Source: Aurantibacter_A sp039941195
Lineage (GTDB): Bacteria; Bacteroidota; Bacteroidia; Flavobacteriales; Flavobacteriaceae
Reading direction: 5' to 3'
Assembly (NCBI RefSeq): GCF_039941195.1
Contig: NZ_JBDVFA010000010.1
Coordinates: 11,894 to 75,893, forward strand
Length of the DNA: 64,000 nucleotides
Made by a program: the position numbers and the translations under genes. Below, piece after piece: positions 35,140 to 44,318 of this stretch. Numbering within the stretch: the first letter of the stretch is position 1; each line of letters begins with the position of its first letter. Under the pieces are notes generated by a model. That model ran no database searches. It saw only the letters and a program-made list of their open reading frames with translations, and was not told the origin of the DNA.

Positions 35140-36003
35140 TTACCCTAAATAGGTTTTTAATAATTTACTACGCGAATTATGGCGTAATTTTCGAATAGCC
35201 TTTTCTCTAATTTGTCGTACTCTTTCACGCGTAAGATCAAACGTTTGGCCAATTTCGGCTAAAGTCATGGACTGTTGATCACCAATACCGTAATATAATT
35301 TTACAACATCCGCTTCTCTTGGTGACAATGTTTCTAATGCCCTATTAATTTCAGTATTAAGCGACTGTTGCATTAATATTTTATCAGGCTTAGGAGATTC
35401 GCCAGAACGTAAAACATCGTAAAGATTTGAATCTTCGCCTTCGCGAAGCGGTGCATCCATAGATACATGACGTCCAGAATTTTTCATAGACTGTTTAACT
35501 TCGCTAACAGTCATTTCCAATTCTTTTGCTATCTCTTCAGCAGAAGGTGGTCTTTCATGTGCTTGTTCCAAATAAGAAAAAGTCTTTTTAATCTTATTAA
35601 TTGAACCAATCTTGTTTAGCGGTAAACGAACAACTCTAGATTGTTCAGCTAATGCTTGTAATATGGACTGACGTATCCACCAAACAGCATAAGATATAAA
35701 TTTGAATCCACGGGTCTCATCAAAGCGCTTAGCAGCTTTAACGAGGCCTAAATTGCCTTCATTAATTAAATCGGGTAATTTTAATCCTTGATTTTGATAT
35801 TGTTTGGCAACAGAGACGACGAATCGTAAGTTAGCCGTAGTTAATTTTTCGAGAGCTATTTGATCTCCAGCTCGTATACGTTGTGCTAACTCAACTTCTT
35901 CACTTGCTGTAATTAAATCAATTTTACTGATATCTTGCAAGTACTTATCGAGTGATTTTGATTCTCTATTTGTAACCTGCTTGATAATCTTTAGTTGCCT
36001 CAT
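35140..36003 (-). CDS. rpoD: RNA polymerase primary sigma factor (sigma-A)
   Basis: 287 residues, the short form typical of Bacteroidetes, lacking the long region 1.1 and the non-conserved insert of E. coli sigma-70. Region 1.2 begins at SLDKYLQDISKIDLIT, region 2 contains LRFVVSVAKQYQNQGL and the -10 recognition segment FKFISYAVWWIRQSI, region 3 follows, and region 4.2 has LAEIGQTFDLTRERVRQIREKAIRKL. It directs RNA polymerase to housekeeping promoters, in this phylum with -33 TTG and -7 TAnnTTTG elements. Monocistronic, divergent from the DUF6155 gene. Confidence 0.95.
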   Translation of the reverse strand: MRQLKIIKQVTNRESKSLDKYLQDISKIDLITASEEVELAQRIRAGDQIALEKLTTANLRFVVSVAKQYQNQGLKLPDLINEGNLGLVKAAKRFDETRGFKFISYAVWWIRQSILQALAEQSRVVRLPLNKIGSINKIKKTFSYLEQAHERPPSAEEIAKELEMTVSEVKQSMKNSGRHVSMDAPLREGEDSNLYDVLRSGESPKPDKILMQQSLNTEINRALETLSPREADVVKLYYGIGDQQSMTLAEIGQTFDLTRERVRQIREKAIRKLRHNSRSKLLKTYLG

Positions 36004-36136
36004 ATATTAAGTGTATTTAAGTGAATAGTAATAATTCTCATAATACATCATTCTTACGTCTTTTCCAAGAAAGAAAGAGTTTTCTTATACATTAATTATG
36101 ACAATTTCGCATAGAATATATACCGTTCGATATTTA

Positions 36137-36168
36137 TTGAGCTCAATCGTTTTTAAATACTATTTTTG
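36137..36168 (+). promoter_or_regulatory. Bacteroidetes-type promoter before the DUF6155 gene
   Basis: TTG at 36137-36139, a 21-base spacer, and TATTTTTG at 36161-36168, an exact match to TAnnTTTG, followed 19 bases later by the ATG. An AGAGGT stretch just before the ATG could also act as a ribosome-binding site, which is rare here. Confidence 0.6.
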
Positions 36169-36187
36169 AATCTTTTTAGAGGTATAA

Positions 36188-36697
36188 ATGAGTAAAAGAG
36201 CACTAAAGAAATACTTAACCGAGCTTCCAAAAAAAGATCTTGAGGAGCAAATGATGGATTTATATACGCGATTTCCTGTGGTTAAGGAGTATTACGATTT
36301 TGTATTTAATCCGAAAGAAGAAAAGCTTTTACAACAAGCAAAGTCAAAAATATCTAACGAGTACTTTCCTATTAAAAGAAGAAAAGCCAAAGCCCGAAGG
36401 TCAACCGCTCAAAAATTTATAAAGCATTTTATAAAACTTGGAGTAGATGCACATTTAATAGCAGACCTTATGTTATTTAACATTGAAATTGCACAAACTT
36501 TTGAGGCAGAAAAAAATGTTGCTGATTCTTTTTATAAAAGCATGTTAAATTCATTTACAGAGGCTGTACATTATATATCGCTTAATGGACTTCTTGCTGA
36601 TTACAAAGAACGAATAGTGAAAGTATATACCATTGTACAAGAACGTGAATGGTTATATTTAGATGAATTTTCTAAAGCTCTTGATTTTATTGATTGA
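36188..36697 (+). CDS. DUF6155 family protein
   Basis: 169 residues, predicted entirely helical and soluble. It begins KRALKKYLTELPKKDLEEQMMDLYTRFPVVKEYYDFVFNP-like in the manner of DUF6155 proteins, which are small conserved bacterial proteins of unknown function. It is very rich in Lys, Glu and Phe. A good housekeeping-type promoter precedes it. No operon partner: 246 bases follow before the helicase gene. Confidence 0.75.
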   Translation: MSKRALKKYLTELPKKDLEEQMMDLYTRFPVVKEYYDFVFNPKEEKLLQQAKSKISNEYFPIKRRKAKARRSTAQKFIKHFIKLGVDAHLIADLMLFNIEIAQTFEAEKNVADSFYKSMLNSFTEAVHYISLNGLLADYKERIVKVYTIVQEREWLYLDEFSKALDFID

Positions 36698-36943
36698 AAT
36701 CAAACCTCTTTAATGCTTAATGTTTTAGCTCAATTTGTGTCCATAAAAACAGTATCAGGAATTACTAGGTATAACTAAATAATACTCCAATATTGATATT
36801 AAAATTAAAGTGCAAAGAATACTAATTTTTATATTTCATGATGATTTTTTCGTTCAACTATTATTTTCTTTTAATTTTGCAAAATTGTGGTTTACACTAA
36901 TTGATTGTAAAACCATGTTTAAAAATTAAACCCCATTCGATTC

Positions 36944-38455
36944 TTGGAGCAGCAAAAAAATACTACTGAAAAGACACTTTACGATTATCAGATAGACGAT
37001 CTAAATACAATTTTTGAGCATTTAGAATCATCGTCTGCAGCTGATAATATATTATATCAACTACCAACGGGTGGGGGTAAAACCGTAGTATTCTCGGAGA
37101 TTACAAAGCGCTATATCAGTCAAATGAAGAAAAAGGTAGTTGTTCTAACTCACCGTATTGAGCTTAGTACGCAAACTTCAAAAATGCTTGGTGGATTTGG
37201 TGTAAAGAACAAAATTATTAATAGTGAGGTAAAGGTATTAGACGATCAAGATGAGTATATGTGTTTTGTGGCTATGGTTGAAACCTTAAACAATCGACTG
37301 CAAGAAAATGCTATCGCACTTAAAAATGTTGGTTTAGTAATTATTGATGAAGCGCACTATAATTCTTTTAGAAAGTTGTTCAAATATTTCGAAGAAGCAA
37401 CAATATTAGGTGTAACCGCAACTCCTTTAAGTTCCAATATTAAGTTGCCGATGAAAGACAACTATAAAAAGTTGATTATTGGTGAGTCTATAGGTTCTTT
37501 AATAGAAAAGAAATTTTTAGCTAAAGCTGAAGTTTATAACTACGATGTTGGATTACAAAGCCTAAAGTTGGGTATTAATGGTGATTATACCGTAAAATCA
37601 TCCGATGAGTTGTATGGTAATCAGAGCATGCTTGGTAAGTTAATGACCGCTTATAATGAAGTTGCAAAGGGTACCAAAACGCTTATTTTTAATAATGGTA
37701 TAAATACTTCACGTTATGTTTATGACACCTTTAAAAAGGCAGGGTATAATATTCGACATTTAGATAATAAGAATAGTGCGGCGGAACGTAAGGAAATATT
37801 ACAATGGTTTCATGAAACTCCCGATGCTATTTTATCTTCTGTGAGTATTTTAACCACTGGTTTTGATGAACCGACTGTAGAAACGATTATCTTGAATAGA
37901 GCTACAAGGTCTTTAACGTTGTATTTTCAAATGATAGGTAGGGGGTCAAGGGTTTTACCTAATAAGGAGTCTTTTAATGTTATTGATTTAGGTAATAATG
38001 TTGCCCGTTTTGGAATGTGGGAGGCCCCGGTAGATTGGCAAGAAATATTCCATTTCCCAGATTTTTATCTAGAAAATATCAAAAATGATGAAGATATCGA
38101 GCGTGAATTTGTTTATGAAATGCCCGCAGCATTACGTAAAAAATTCAGTAAATCCACAGAAATCAAATACGATATAAAAGAGGAATACAAAAAGGTATTT
38201 GCTCAAGGATTAAAATCTAAAATAGTTCTGGAACGCAGTATAGAGCAGCATGCTAAGATTTGTGTAGAAAATTCTGAAGACGTTTTTGATGCTAGAATAT
38301 TAGCCAAAGAGCTAAAAGAAGAAATAGCCTTTCGTGTACGGCAATATTCGTATTGCATTATGAACAACACAAAGAATTATAAAGAATGGCTAGAAGAGGA
38401 TTATGAGCGTAAATTACGTCTTAATATATCTCAAAAGTTTGCCGCACGAATGTAA
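36944..38455 (+). CDS. DEAD/DEAH-box superfamily 2 helicase
   Basis: 503 residues starting at TTG (36944): no ATG lies between the upstream stop and the first conserved motif. Motifs: Q-like LYDYQIDDL (12-20), Walker A PTGGGKT (41-47), DEAH (135-138), TATPLS, and motif VI QMIGRGSRVLP in the second RecA domain, followed by a helical C-terminal part of about 130 residues. It belongs to the type III-restriction-like/ResIII group of ATP-dependent DNA or RNA translocases. No nuclease or methylase gene is nearby, so a restriction role is not supported. The glycosyltransferase gene begins 43 bases later. Confidence 0.88.
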   Translation: MEQQKNTTEKTLYDYQIDDLNTIFEHLESSSAADNILYQLPTGGGKTVVFSEITKRYISQMKKKVVVLTHRIELSTQTSKMLGGFGVKNKIINSEVKVLDDQDEYMCFVAMVETLNNRLQENAIALKNVGLVIIDEAHYNSFRKLFKYFEEATILGVTATPLSSNIKLPMKDNYKKLIIGESIGSLIEKKFLAKAEVYNYDVGLQSLKLGINGDYTVKSSDELYGNQSMLGKLMTAYNEVAKGTKTLIFNNGINTSRYVYDTFKKAGYNIRHLDNKNSAAERKEILQWFHETPDAILSSVSILTTGFDEPTVETIILNRATRSLTLYFQMIGRGSRVLPNKESFNVIDLGNNVARFGMWEAPVDWQEIFHFPDFYLENIKNDEDIEREFVYEMPAALRKKFSKSTEIKYDIKEEYKKVFAQGLKSKIVLERSIEQHAKICVENSEDVFDARILAKELKEEIAFRVRQYSYCIMNNTKNYKEWLEEDYERKLRLNISQKFAARM

Positions 38456-38498
38456 CAACTAACACTTCGTATTTTAAACATATAATTTAGCTATTCTC

Positions 38499-39722
38499 TT
38501 GAAAAAGCTCCTGATAATTGCGCAAAACTGGCCAGCTCCCGATTATTCGGCTGCCGGAGTACGACTTATGCAATTGGTCACTTTTTTTAAGATTGAAGGT
38601 TATAAAATTACGATTGCAAGTACTGCTGAAAAGAGAGAAGCTTTTAATTCTGATTCAGTTGAAACCGTAAATATTAATTTGAACCATGATAGTTTTAATG
38701 GTTTTGTAAAAGAATTAAATCCTGATGTAGTTCTGTTTGATCGCTTTATGTCTGAGGAACAATTTGGATGGCGAGTTTCCGAAAATGTTCCTAATGCCAT
38801 TAAGATTTTAGACACCGAAGATTTGCATTCACTACGCAAATCAAGAGAAGAAGCATTAATAACCAATTTAGTTTGGACTACCGATTTATGGAAATCACAT
38901 GAGCTAACCAAGCGCGAAGTTGCTAGTATACTACGATGCGACTTAACATTAATTATCTCTAATTTTGAAATACAATTATTGGAAGAAGTGCTTCCAAACT
39001 GTGAAACGCTTTTATTGTATTTACCTTTTATGGTAAAGACTCCATCAATTCAAGAAATACAAAGAAAACCAAAATTTGAAGAAAGAAAGGATTTTCTTTT
39101 TATTGGCTTTGGCGGTCATTCGCCAAATATTGATGCAATTAACTATTTAAAAAAGGAAATATGGCCTATTATTCGAAAACAATTACCAAGCGCAAATCTT
39201 AACGTATACGGAGGTAATTTACCTCAAAAAATTACAGAATTACATTCCATTAAGGATGGTTTTCTGATCAAAGGATGGGCTAGAGATGCTCATGAGGTTA
39301 TTTCGAATGCCAAAATATTATTAGCTCCATTACGTTTTGGTGCTGGGCAAAAAGGTAAATTATTAGATGCGATGCTTGGTGGAACGCCAAGCATTACCAC
39401 ATCAATAGGAGCTGAAGGTATGCATAATGACTTACCTTGGTGCGGCGAAATTCACGACAATTCTAAAGCATTTGCAGCGTCGGCAATCAAGACCTATACT
39501 AATTTTAAGGTATGGCAAGAATATCAAAAAAACGGGCAACAAATCCTAATTGAGAACTTTGATTCGGAAAAACTGACTAAAAATTTAAAAATCAAAACTT
39601 CAAATATTCAAAAGAATATTATAACTCATAGAAGCAACAACTTCATTGGCAATTTAATTCAGCATCAATCTATGATGGGGGTTAAATATATGTCGAAATG
39701 GATTGAAGAAAAAAATAAGTGA
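38499..39722 (+). CDS. GT-B fold glycosyltransferase (group 1/GT4-like)
   Basis: 407 residues starting at TTG (38499), directly at the first strand LLIIAQNWPAPDYSAAG. N-terminal Rossmann half (1-190) and C-terminal half (200-370) with IGFGGHSPNIDAINYLKKEIWP, the NLNVYGG strand, FLIKGWARDAHEVISNAKILLAPLRFGAGQKGK-type nucleotide-sugar site, and GTPSITTSIGAEGM. This is the typical pattern for retaining glycosyltransferases acting on nucleotide sugars in the cytoplasm. Acceptor unknown. It follows the helicase gene by 43 bases with no obvious functional link. Confidence 0.82.
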   Translation: MKKLLIIAQNWPAPDYSAAGVRLMQLVTFFKIEGYKITIASTAEKREAFNSDSVETVNINLNHDSFNGFVKELNPDVVLFDRFMSEEQFGWRVSENVPNAIKILDTEDLHSLRKSREEALITNLVWTTDLWKSHELTKREVASILRCDLTLIISNFEIQLLEEVLPNCETLLLYLPFMVKTPSIQEIQRKPKFEERKDFLFIGFGGHSPNIDAINYLKKEIWPIIRKQLPSANLNVYGGNLPQKITELHSIKDGFLIKGWARDAHEVISNAKILLAPLRFGAGQKGKLLDAMLGGTPSITTSIGAEGMHNDLPWCGEIHDNSKAFAASAIKTYTNFKVWQEYQKNGQQILIENFDSEKLTKNLKIKTSNIQKNIITHRSNNFIGNLIQHQSMMGVKYMSKWIEEKNK

Positions 39723-39848
39723 TTTTTGATTAATTCTTTAAATAGAGAAGAATAAAAAGGGTATGTCTACATATTATATTGTCAATAAAAAGGTATATAT
39801 TGAGCGCTTGAAAAATTCAATTAATTACTTACCATAAAACACAATACC

Positions 39849-40445
39849 ATGAGCTTTTTGTATAAAAATTTGATTTTATCAAATCTATTTATAATGTTTT
39901 GTTTTACTTCGGTTGCACAAAATGATGACATTATTGTAGAAGATAGCACGGCGAACCAATTAAAAAATGATGTAGAATCAGTTGACATAATTAAGGCAGA
40001 CAGTATTGTAAATTTAGATAAACGTTTGAAGTTCGGTTTGGGGTTTGGGCTAAATTTTGTTGGTGGAACAAATATTGGATTATCTCCAAATTTAGTATAT
40101 CAGTTAAGTAATAAAGTGAGTCTTGCTGCTGGACTACAAGGGAATTACGCGTCTATAAAAAACTTGCAAAAAACAACAACTATTGGCGCAAATGCGGTAG
40201 TGTTATATAGCCCAGTAAATAAGTTCATTACTTTGTTAGAGTTTGCAGAATTAAATGTGAATAGAACGACTGAATTACCTACTGGTGATGTAAAAGATAA
40301 GTTCTGGGAATCAGCCTTATTTTTAGGAATAGGAATGCATCTAACTAATAATATTTCTTTAGGAGCTAAATATAATTTATTGTATGACAAAGATGAAAGT
40401 GTTTATACAAGTCCAATAATTCCCTTTGTAAATATTACTTTTTAA
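39849..40445 (+). CDS. Small outer-membrane beta-barrel-like protein
   Basis: 198 residues with a signal peptide (about 1-23, ending SVAQ), a short acidic linker (25-55) and eight or so amphipathic beta-strands from LKFGLGFGLNFVGG onward, ending in FVNITF, whose terminal Phe is usual for barrel proteins. It resembles OmpW/OprF-N-type eight-stranded barrels in size but I cannot assign a family. No partner genes close by; 126 bases separate it from the glycosyltransferase gene. Confidence 0.7.
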   Translation: MSFLYKNLILSNLFIMFCFTSVAQNDDIIVEDSTANQLKNDVESVDIIKADSIVNLDKRLKFGLGFGLNFVGGTNIGLSPNLVYQLSNKVSLAAGLQGNYASIKNLQKTTTIGANAVVLYSPVNKFITLLEFAELNVNRTTELPTGDVKDKFWESALFLGIGMHLTNNISLGAKYNLLYDKDESVYTSPIIPFVNITF

Positions 40446-40483
40446 AACTGGAAAATAAAATACATCTGGAAACAATATATTTA

Positions 40484-41251
40484 TTAGTTGGAAAAAACTA
40501 ATTCCTGACTATTTTCATATCTAATCAACTTTTCGATGGTATGCGTATAAGTAATTATACTATTTTCTAATAAAAGCGGATTCGTCATTCCTAATTCTTC
40601 TCTATTTAATTTGATTGCTAAGTTTTTAGAATTAATGGCAGTATCATTAAAAAAAGACTTAGAAATAATATATTCCCCAGAACTTGAATAAAGAGTGTCC
40701 TTCAAAGCACCATTGTAATTAAAAGTTGTTCTTAATGATTTGTTATTTAGATTAGATTCAGGGCTATTTACTAATTCTATTTGATGCGGAGTATTTAGAT
40801 CTGTCCATTTAAGAATAAAATCTTCATTTTTTGGCAGGTGACTTGGTAGGTTAAATTTGGCGCACAAATTGTTATTGTAGGGTTTTATATACGCTAACGG
40901 ATGTCTCGATTTGTCTGGTAGTATTATTTCAAAATAGTACGAACTAGCTCTTATCAAACTTGGTGCTTTATAAAATGATGTTTTGTTTAATAACATTTCC
41001 TGGGTTACAGAAAGTTCTAATTCTTTGTCGTTAAGTAGAATTTTAATATCATTTTCGATTATCTGTTTTACACCATCAGTAAGTAAAACTTTAATCTGAT
41101 CTAAGCCATTTTCTTTTATTCCATCATCTATTGTAATACTTACTTTTATTTTGGAGAGATCTTGTAAGTCCTTTTTAGACAATGTAGACACATTACAAGA
41201 ATTAAGAAAAAGATATGATACTAGAAATAGTAGTAGTTTATGGTTTTTCAT
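40484..41251 (-). CDS. Lipoprotein of unknown function
   Basis: 255 residues with a clear lipobox LNSC (Cys19). The rest is predicted to be beta-rich, with alternating hydrophobic residues and no motif I recognise. Likely anchored in the outer membrane and facing the periplasm or outside. It is divergent from menB, with a 142-base spacer, and convergent with the barrel-like gene. Confidence 0.75.
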   Translation of the reverse strand: MKNHKLLLFLVSYLFLNSCNVSTLSKKDLQDLSKIKVSITIDDGIKENGLDQIKVLLTDGVKQIIENDIKILLNDKELELSVTQEMLLNKTSFYKAPSLIRASSYYFEIILPDKSRHPLAYIKPYNNNLCAKFNLPSHLPKNEDFILKWTDLNTPHQIELVNSPESNLNNKSLRTTFNYNGALKDTLYSSSGEYIISKSFFNDTAINSKNLAIKLNREELGMTNPLLLENSIITYTHTIEKLIRYENSQELVFSN

Positions 41252-41360
41252 ATTGGTTATTAGGGCTATTCGAATTTAAAGGAATGTTTTTAAGAATAGA
41301 ATTATAGTTAGCGTATAGTATTAACATTTTTTTCAACATTTTAAATTATATCAAATTCCG

Positions 41361-41368
41361 TTACTTTG
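41361..41368 (+). promoter_or_regulatory. -7-like element before menB (TTACTTTG)
   Basis: TTACTTTG ends 25 bases before the menB ATG. It belongs to the same TTAnTTTG form seen before three other genes in this window. No -33 TTG at the ideal distance is visible, so the promoter call is partial. Confidence 0.3.
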
Positions 41369-41393
41369 CATTGTATTAAAAAAGAATACTATA

Positions 41394-42233
41394 ATGAGCA
41401 TAGCCTGGAAAACAGCGATTGAATTTGAAGATATTACCTATAAAAAATGTAATGGGGTTGCCCGTATTGCTTTTAATCGACCAGAGGTGCGTAATGCTTT
41501 TCGCCCAAAAACCACCAGTGAACTTTATAAAGCCTTTTATGATGCTCAAGAAGATACCGCTATTGGTGTTGTATTACTTTCTGGAGAAGGACCTTCTAAA
41601 AAGGATAGGGGATGGGCTTTTTGTAGTGGAGGCGATCAAAAAGCAAGAGGTCACCAAGGATATGTTGGAGACGATGGAATGCATCGATTGAATATACTGG
41701 AGGTGCAACGATTAATTCGTTTTATGACTAAAGTGGTTATTGCCGTTGTGCCAGGATGGGCTGTTGGTGGTGGGCATAGTTTACATGTAATTTGCGATTT
41801 AACATTAGCCAGTAAAGAGCATGCAATTTTTAAACAAACAGATGCAGACGTTACCAGTTTTGATGGTGGTTATGGCTCTGCATATTTAGCCAAAATGGTA
41901 GGACAGAAAAAAGCTCGAGAAATCTTTTTCTTGGGTAGAAATTACTCCGCGCAAGATGCTTATGAAATGGGTATGGTAAATGCTGTGATACCTCATGATG
42001 AGTTGGAAGAAACAGCATACCAATGGGCTCAAGAAATACTTGAAAAATCACCAACCTCAATTAAAATGCTGAAATTTGCAATGAATCTTACTGATGATGG
42101 TATGGTAGGGCAACAAGTTTTTGCAGGTGAAGCCACCAGATTGGCATATATGACAGATGAGGCTAAAGAGGGTAGAGATGCATTTTTAGAAAAGCGAAAG
42201 CCAAATTTTGGCAAGAATAAATGGATACCGTAA
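41394..42233 (+). CDS. menB: 1,4-dihydroxy-2-naphthoyl-CoA synthase
   Basis: 279 residues of the crotonase fold. MenB-specific landmarks are present: RPEVRNAFRPKT near 29-40, FCSGGDQKARGHQGYVGDDG (about 76-95), PGWAVGGGHSLHVICDL (about 119-135) and the TDADVTSFDGGYGSAYLA active-site stretch, ending with NFGKNKWIP. It closes the second ring in menaquinone synthesis, using O-succinylbenzoyl-CoA. No other men gene is close, so it is separated from the rest of the pathway here. Confidence 0.96.
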   Translation: MSIAWKTAIEFEDITYKKCNGVARIAFNRPEVRNAFRPKTTSELYKAFYDAQEDTAIGVVLLSGEGPSKKDRGWAFCSGGDQKARGHQGYVGDDGMHRLNILEVQRLIRFMTKVVIAVVPGWAVGGGHSLHVICDLTLASKEHAIFKQTDADVTSFDGGYGSAYLAKMVGQKKAREIFFLGRNYSAQDAYEMGMVNAVIPHDELEETAYQWAQEILEKSPTSIKMLKFAMNLTDDGMVGQQVFAGEATRLAYMTDEAKEGRDAFLEKRKPNFGKNKWIP

Positions 42234-42257
42234 ATGCAGTAATTTTTATGGAGTTAC

Positions 42258-43940
42258 CTAATCATCAGATAACATCGGTTTCTTTTTAGATTCAGTAACT
42301 AAGGCATTAATAGCATCCGCTTCTTTGTTAATTTCAATGTAATGACCTCCTCCAAGTTCAGAAAGCTGTTGGAGGACATCTTTCTTGGAAATTTTACCCT
42401 TAGGGGATAAATAATGAAAAGTAGATAAGTAAATATCTTTATCAAGATTTTGAATTATAAGGTTTTTAAGTTCGTTATCTATTTTAAACATACCGTCTGA
42501 AGCTAGAATAATTTTATTATTGCCACCGTATACAAAATTACTAACCGCTTCACGATACGCCATTTGCAAACCTGCTTTACCGTTTGATTTCCCGGAAGCT
42601 TTAAGTGAATTTATAATAGTTATCAATTCTTCTTTATTAGTGATCTCCCCAGTTTCTATTACCTTTTTGGCCTTTCCTGAATATGTAATTACAGTCAGTT
42701 TATCTTGGGTTCGTAATACATCAATTAAATAATTTATGGAACTTTTAAGCTTTTCCAATTTTTTATGATAACGCATAGATATAGAAACATCTATTAACAA
42801 AACCATATTATTCGTTAAAGCACCATCGAGTGTATTAATATTATTTGGATCAAAAAGCAACTGTTTTATACCTTCTGTTGAAAACCAAGTGGCATTTTCA
42901 TCAGGCAGTTTTATTTCCTCAGGAAAAATAACTGTAAATGGAGGTACCTCATTTACAATTTTTAAAACAGGTTGGTCACATCGTTCTATAAAAAGATTAT
43001 ATTTCTCAGCAATTCCGACACCCTGACTATTAAAAATATCAATTAATAATTCTTCAAATCGGTAGGCGCGATCATACTCTTGTTCGATTTCAAAAAGTTC
43101 TTCACCTTTTAGATACTTTTCTGCCCAGCGGTAAATTAATTTTGCATGTTCATCAATAGCTTTACGATCTTCATTTTGAGAAGTATCCAAATACGGAAAA
43201 TTACCATATTCATCCAAAATTTTTCTATGTTCTAAATTAATATGAAATTCATACTCTTCCTGCCATTGATGCATAGTTCTACCTACTTTGTCATTTCTAC
43301 CTTGACCTAATTGAAAAATAATTCTTTTAGACAGTGTCACCAATCTTTTAGCTCTGCTTAAGGCTTTTGGGAGCTCTTCTTTCCCAAATAAATCAGTAAT
43401 CGTACTACTGAACCCGTAATTTAAAACATAAAGTGTTCGAAGGTTCTTTTCATAAGCATGCAATAGGGAATAGGCTTGTCTAAATCGAATATCCTCAAAA
43501 AAATACACCTTGTCAGCCGTGAATTTCATTAAGGCATTGACAATGGACTTCACTTGGTCGAAGACTTTTTGATAATGCTTTAATTCATTTTCAAGTCTTT
43601 TGGCCGCTCCTGCGGGTAAATTGATTCTTACAAGCGCTAATGAGTCATATTTTTGAGAAATTATTGTCAATTGTTTTTTATTATCGATAGTTATTTGGCC
43701 ATAGGATAGTTCTAACGCGTTGTGATTAAGAACTTCTTCTTTCTCTAATAGCTCGGCATATTCATTTAATTTTTTATTAAAAGCTTTTAATGTGTGCTGC
43801 GTAGCATCAATATAGTAGCTACACGCATTAATATAGTCTACATGTAAATTAATAGCAGCTTTTGTTTTGGCATCTAATGTTTCTTGCGCAAAACAAAAAC
43901 TGGATAAACTTAAAAAGAATAAGATTGCAACTTTCTGCAT
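42258..43940 (-). CDS. Secreted protein with helical N-terminus and VWA domain
   Basis: 560 residues with a signal peptide (about 1-18, ending CFAQ). Residues 20-330 are rich in charged helices with coiled-coil character and no family I know. The C-terminal part (about 385-545) is a von Willebrand A domain with an intact metal site DVSIS in LLIDVSISM, the middle Thr region NTLDGALTNN upstream, and an ASDGMF loop. Periplasmic or surface location is expected. It has no neighbouring AAA ATPase, unlike the cytoplasmic VWA protein at 10.8 kb. Role unknown; protein-protein contacts are likely. Confidence 0.8.
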   Translation of the reverse strand: MQKVAILFFLSLSSFCFAQETLDAKTKAAINLHVDYINACSYYIDATQHTLKAFNKKLNEYAELLEKEEVLNHNALELSYGQITIDNKKQLTIISQKYDSLALVRINLPAGAAKRLENELKHYQKVFDQVKSIVNALMKFTADKVYFFEDIRFRQAYSLLHAYEKNLRTLYVLNYGFSSTITDLFGKEELPKALSRAKRLVTLSKRIIFQLGQGRNDKVGRTMHQWQEEYEFHINLEHRKILDEYGNFPYLDTSQNEDRKAIDEHAKLIYRWAEKYLKGEELFEIEQEYDRAYRFEELLIDIFNSQGVGIAEKYNLFIERCDQPVLKIVNEVPPFTVIFPEEIKLPDENATWFSTEGIKQLLFDPNNINTLDGALTNNMVLLIDVSISMRYHKKLEKLKSSINYLIDVLRTQDKLTVITYSGKAKKVIETGEITNKEELITIINSLKASGKSNGKAGLQMAYREAVSNFVYGGNNKIILASDGMFKIDNELKNLIIQNLDKDIYLSTFHYLSPKGKISKKDVLQQLSELGGGHYIEINKEADAINALVTESKKKPMLSDD

Positions 43941-44318
43941 TTACTAATTTTCAAAAAAAATTACATTAATGCAAAATTAGAACGACCTAATGCCTAATAA
44001 TGAGGTATATAGGATAACCCTTTAACCAAAAGAGTTCATTTTACCATTGTAGACTACATGTAAGAGGCAGGTATAATGATTGCAGAATTACCTATAAAAA
44101 AGATAGGTCTTAAAATGTTGATTCTCAATTTGTAAGATATATCTTGTTAAAGTATAATTCGATTATTATTGAGGACTTTTAACAAACTTCGTTAAAACCT
44201 TCTTATACAACACATTCTCCTATTTGTTACAACAATTTATTTTTCCTTGATATTATATTTAAAATATTTGATTTCAATTCCTCCATAGAACCAAGTCTCC
44301 TAATTTTTATAAAATTAT
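43941..44318. other. 378-base spacer before the type IX operon
   Basis: AT-rich divergent spacer between the VWA gene and the type IX cargo gene. No coding frame, tRNA or repeat stands out. It should contain the promoters for both, and ATATTTG-like stretches occur about 45-50 bases before the cargo ATG, but none is a full -33/-7 match. Confidence 0.4.

Noticed and set aside
36944..38455. Restriction-modification or phage-defence helicase
   Set aside because: No methylase, nuclease or other defence gene adjoins it, and the helicase alone is a common housekeeping-type gene in flavobacteria.
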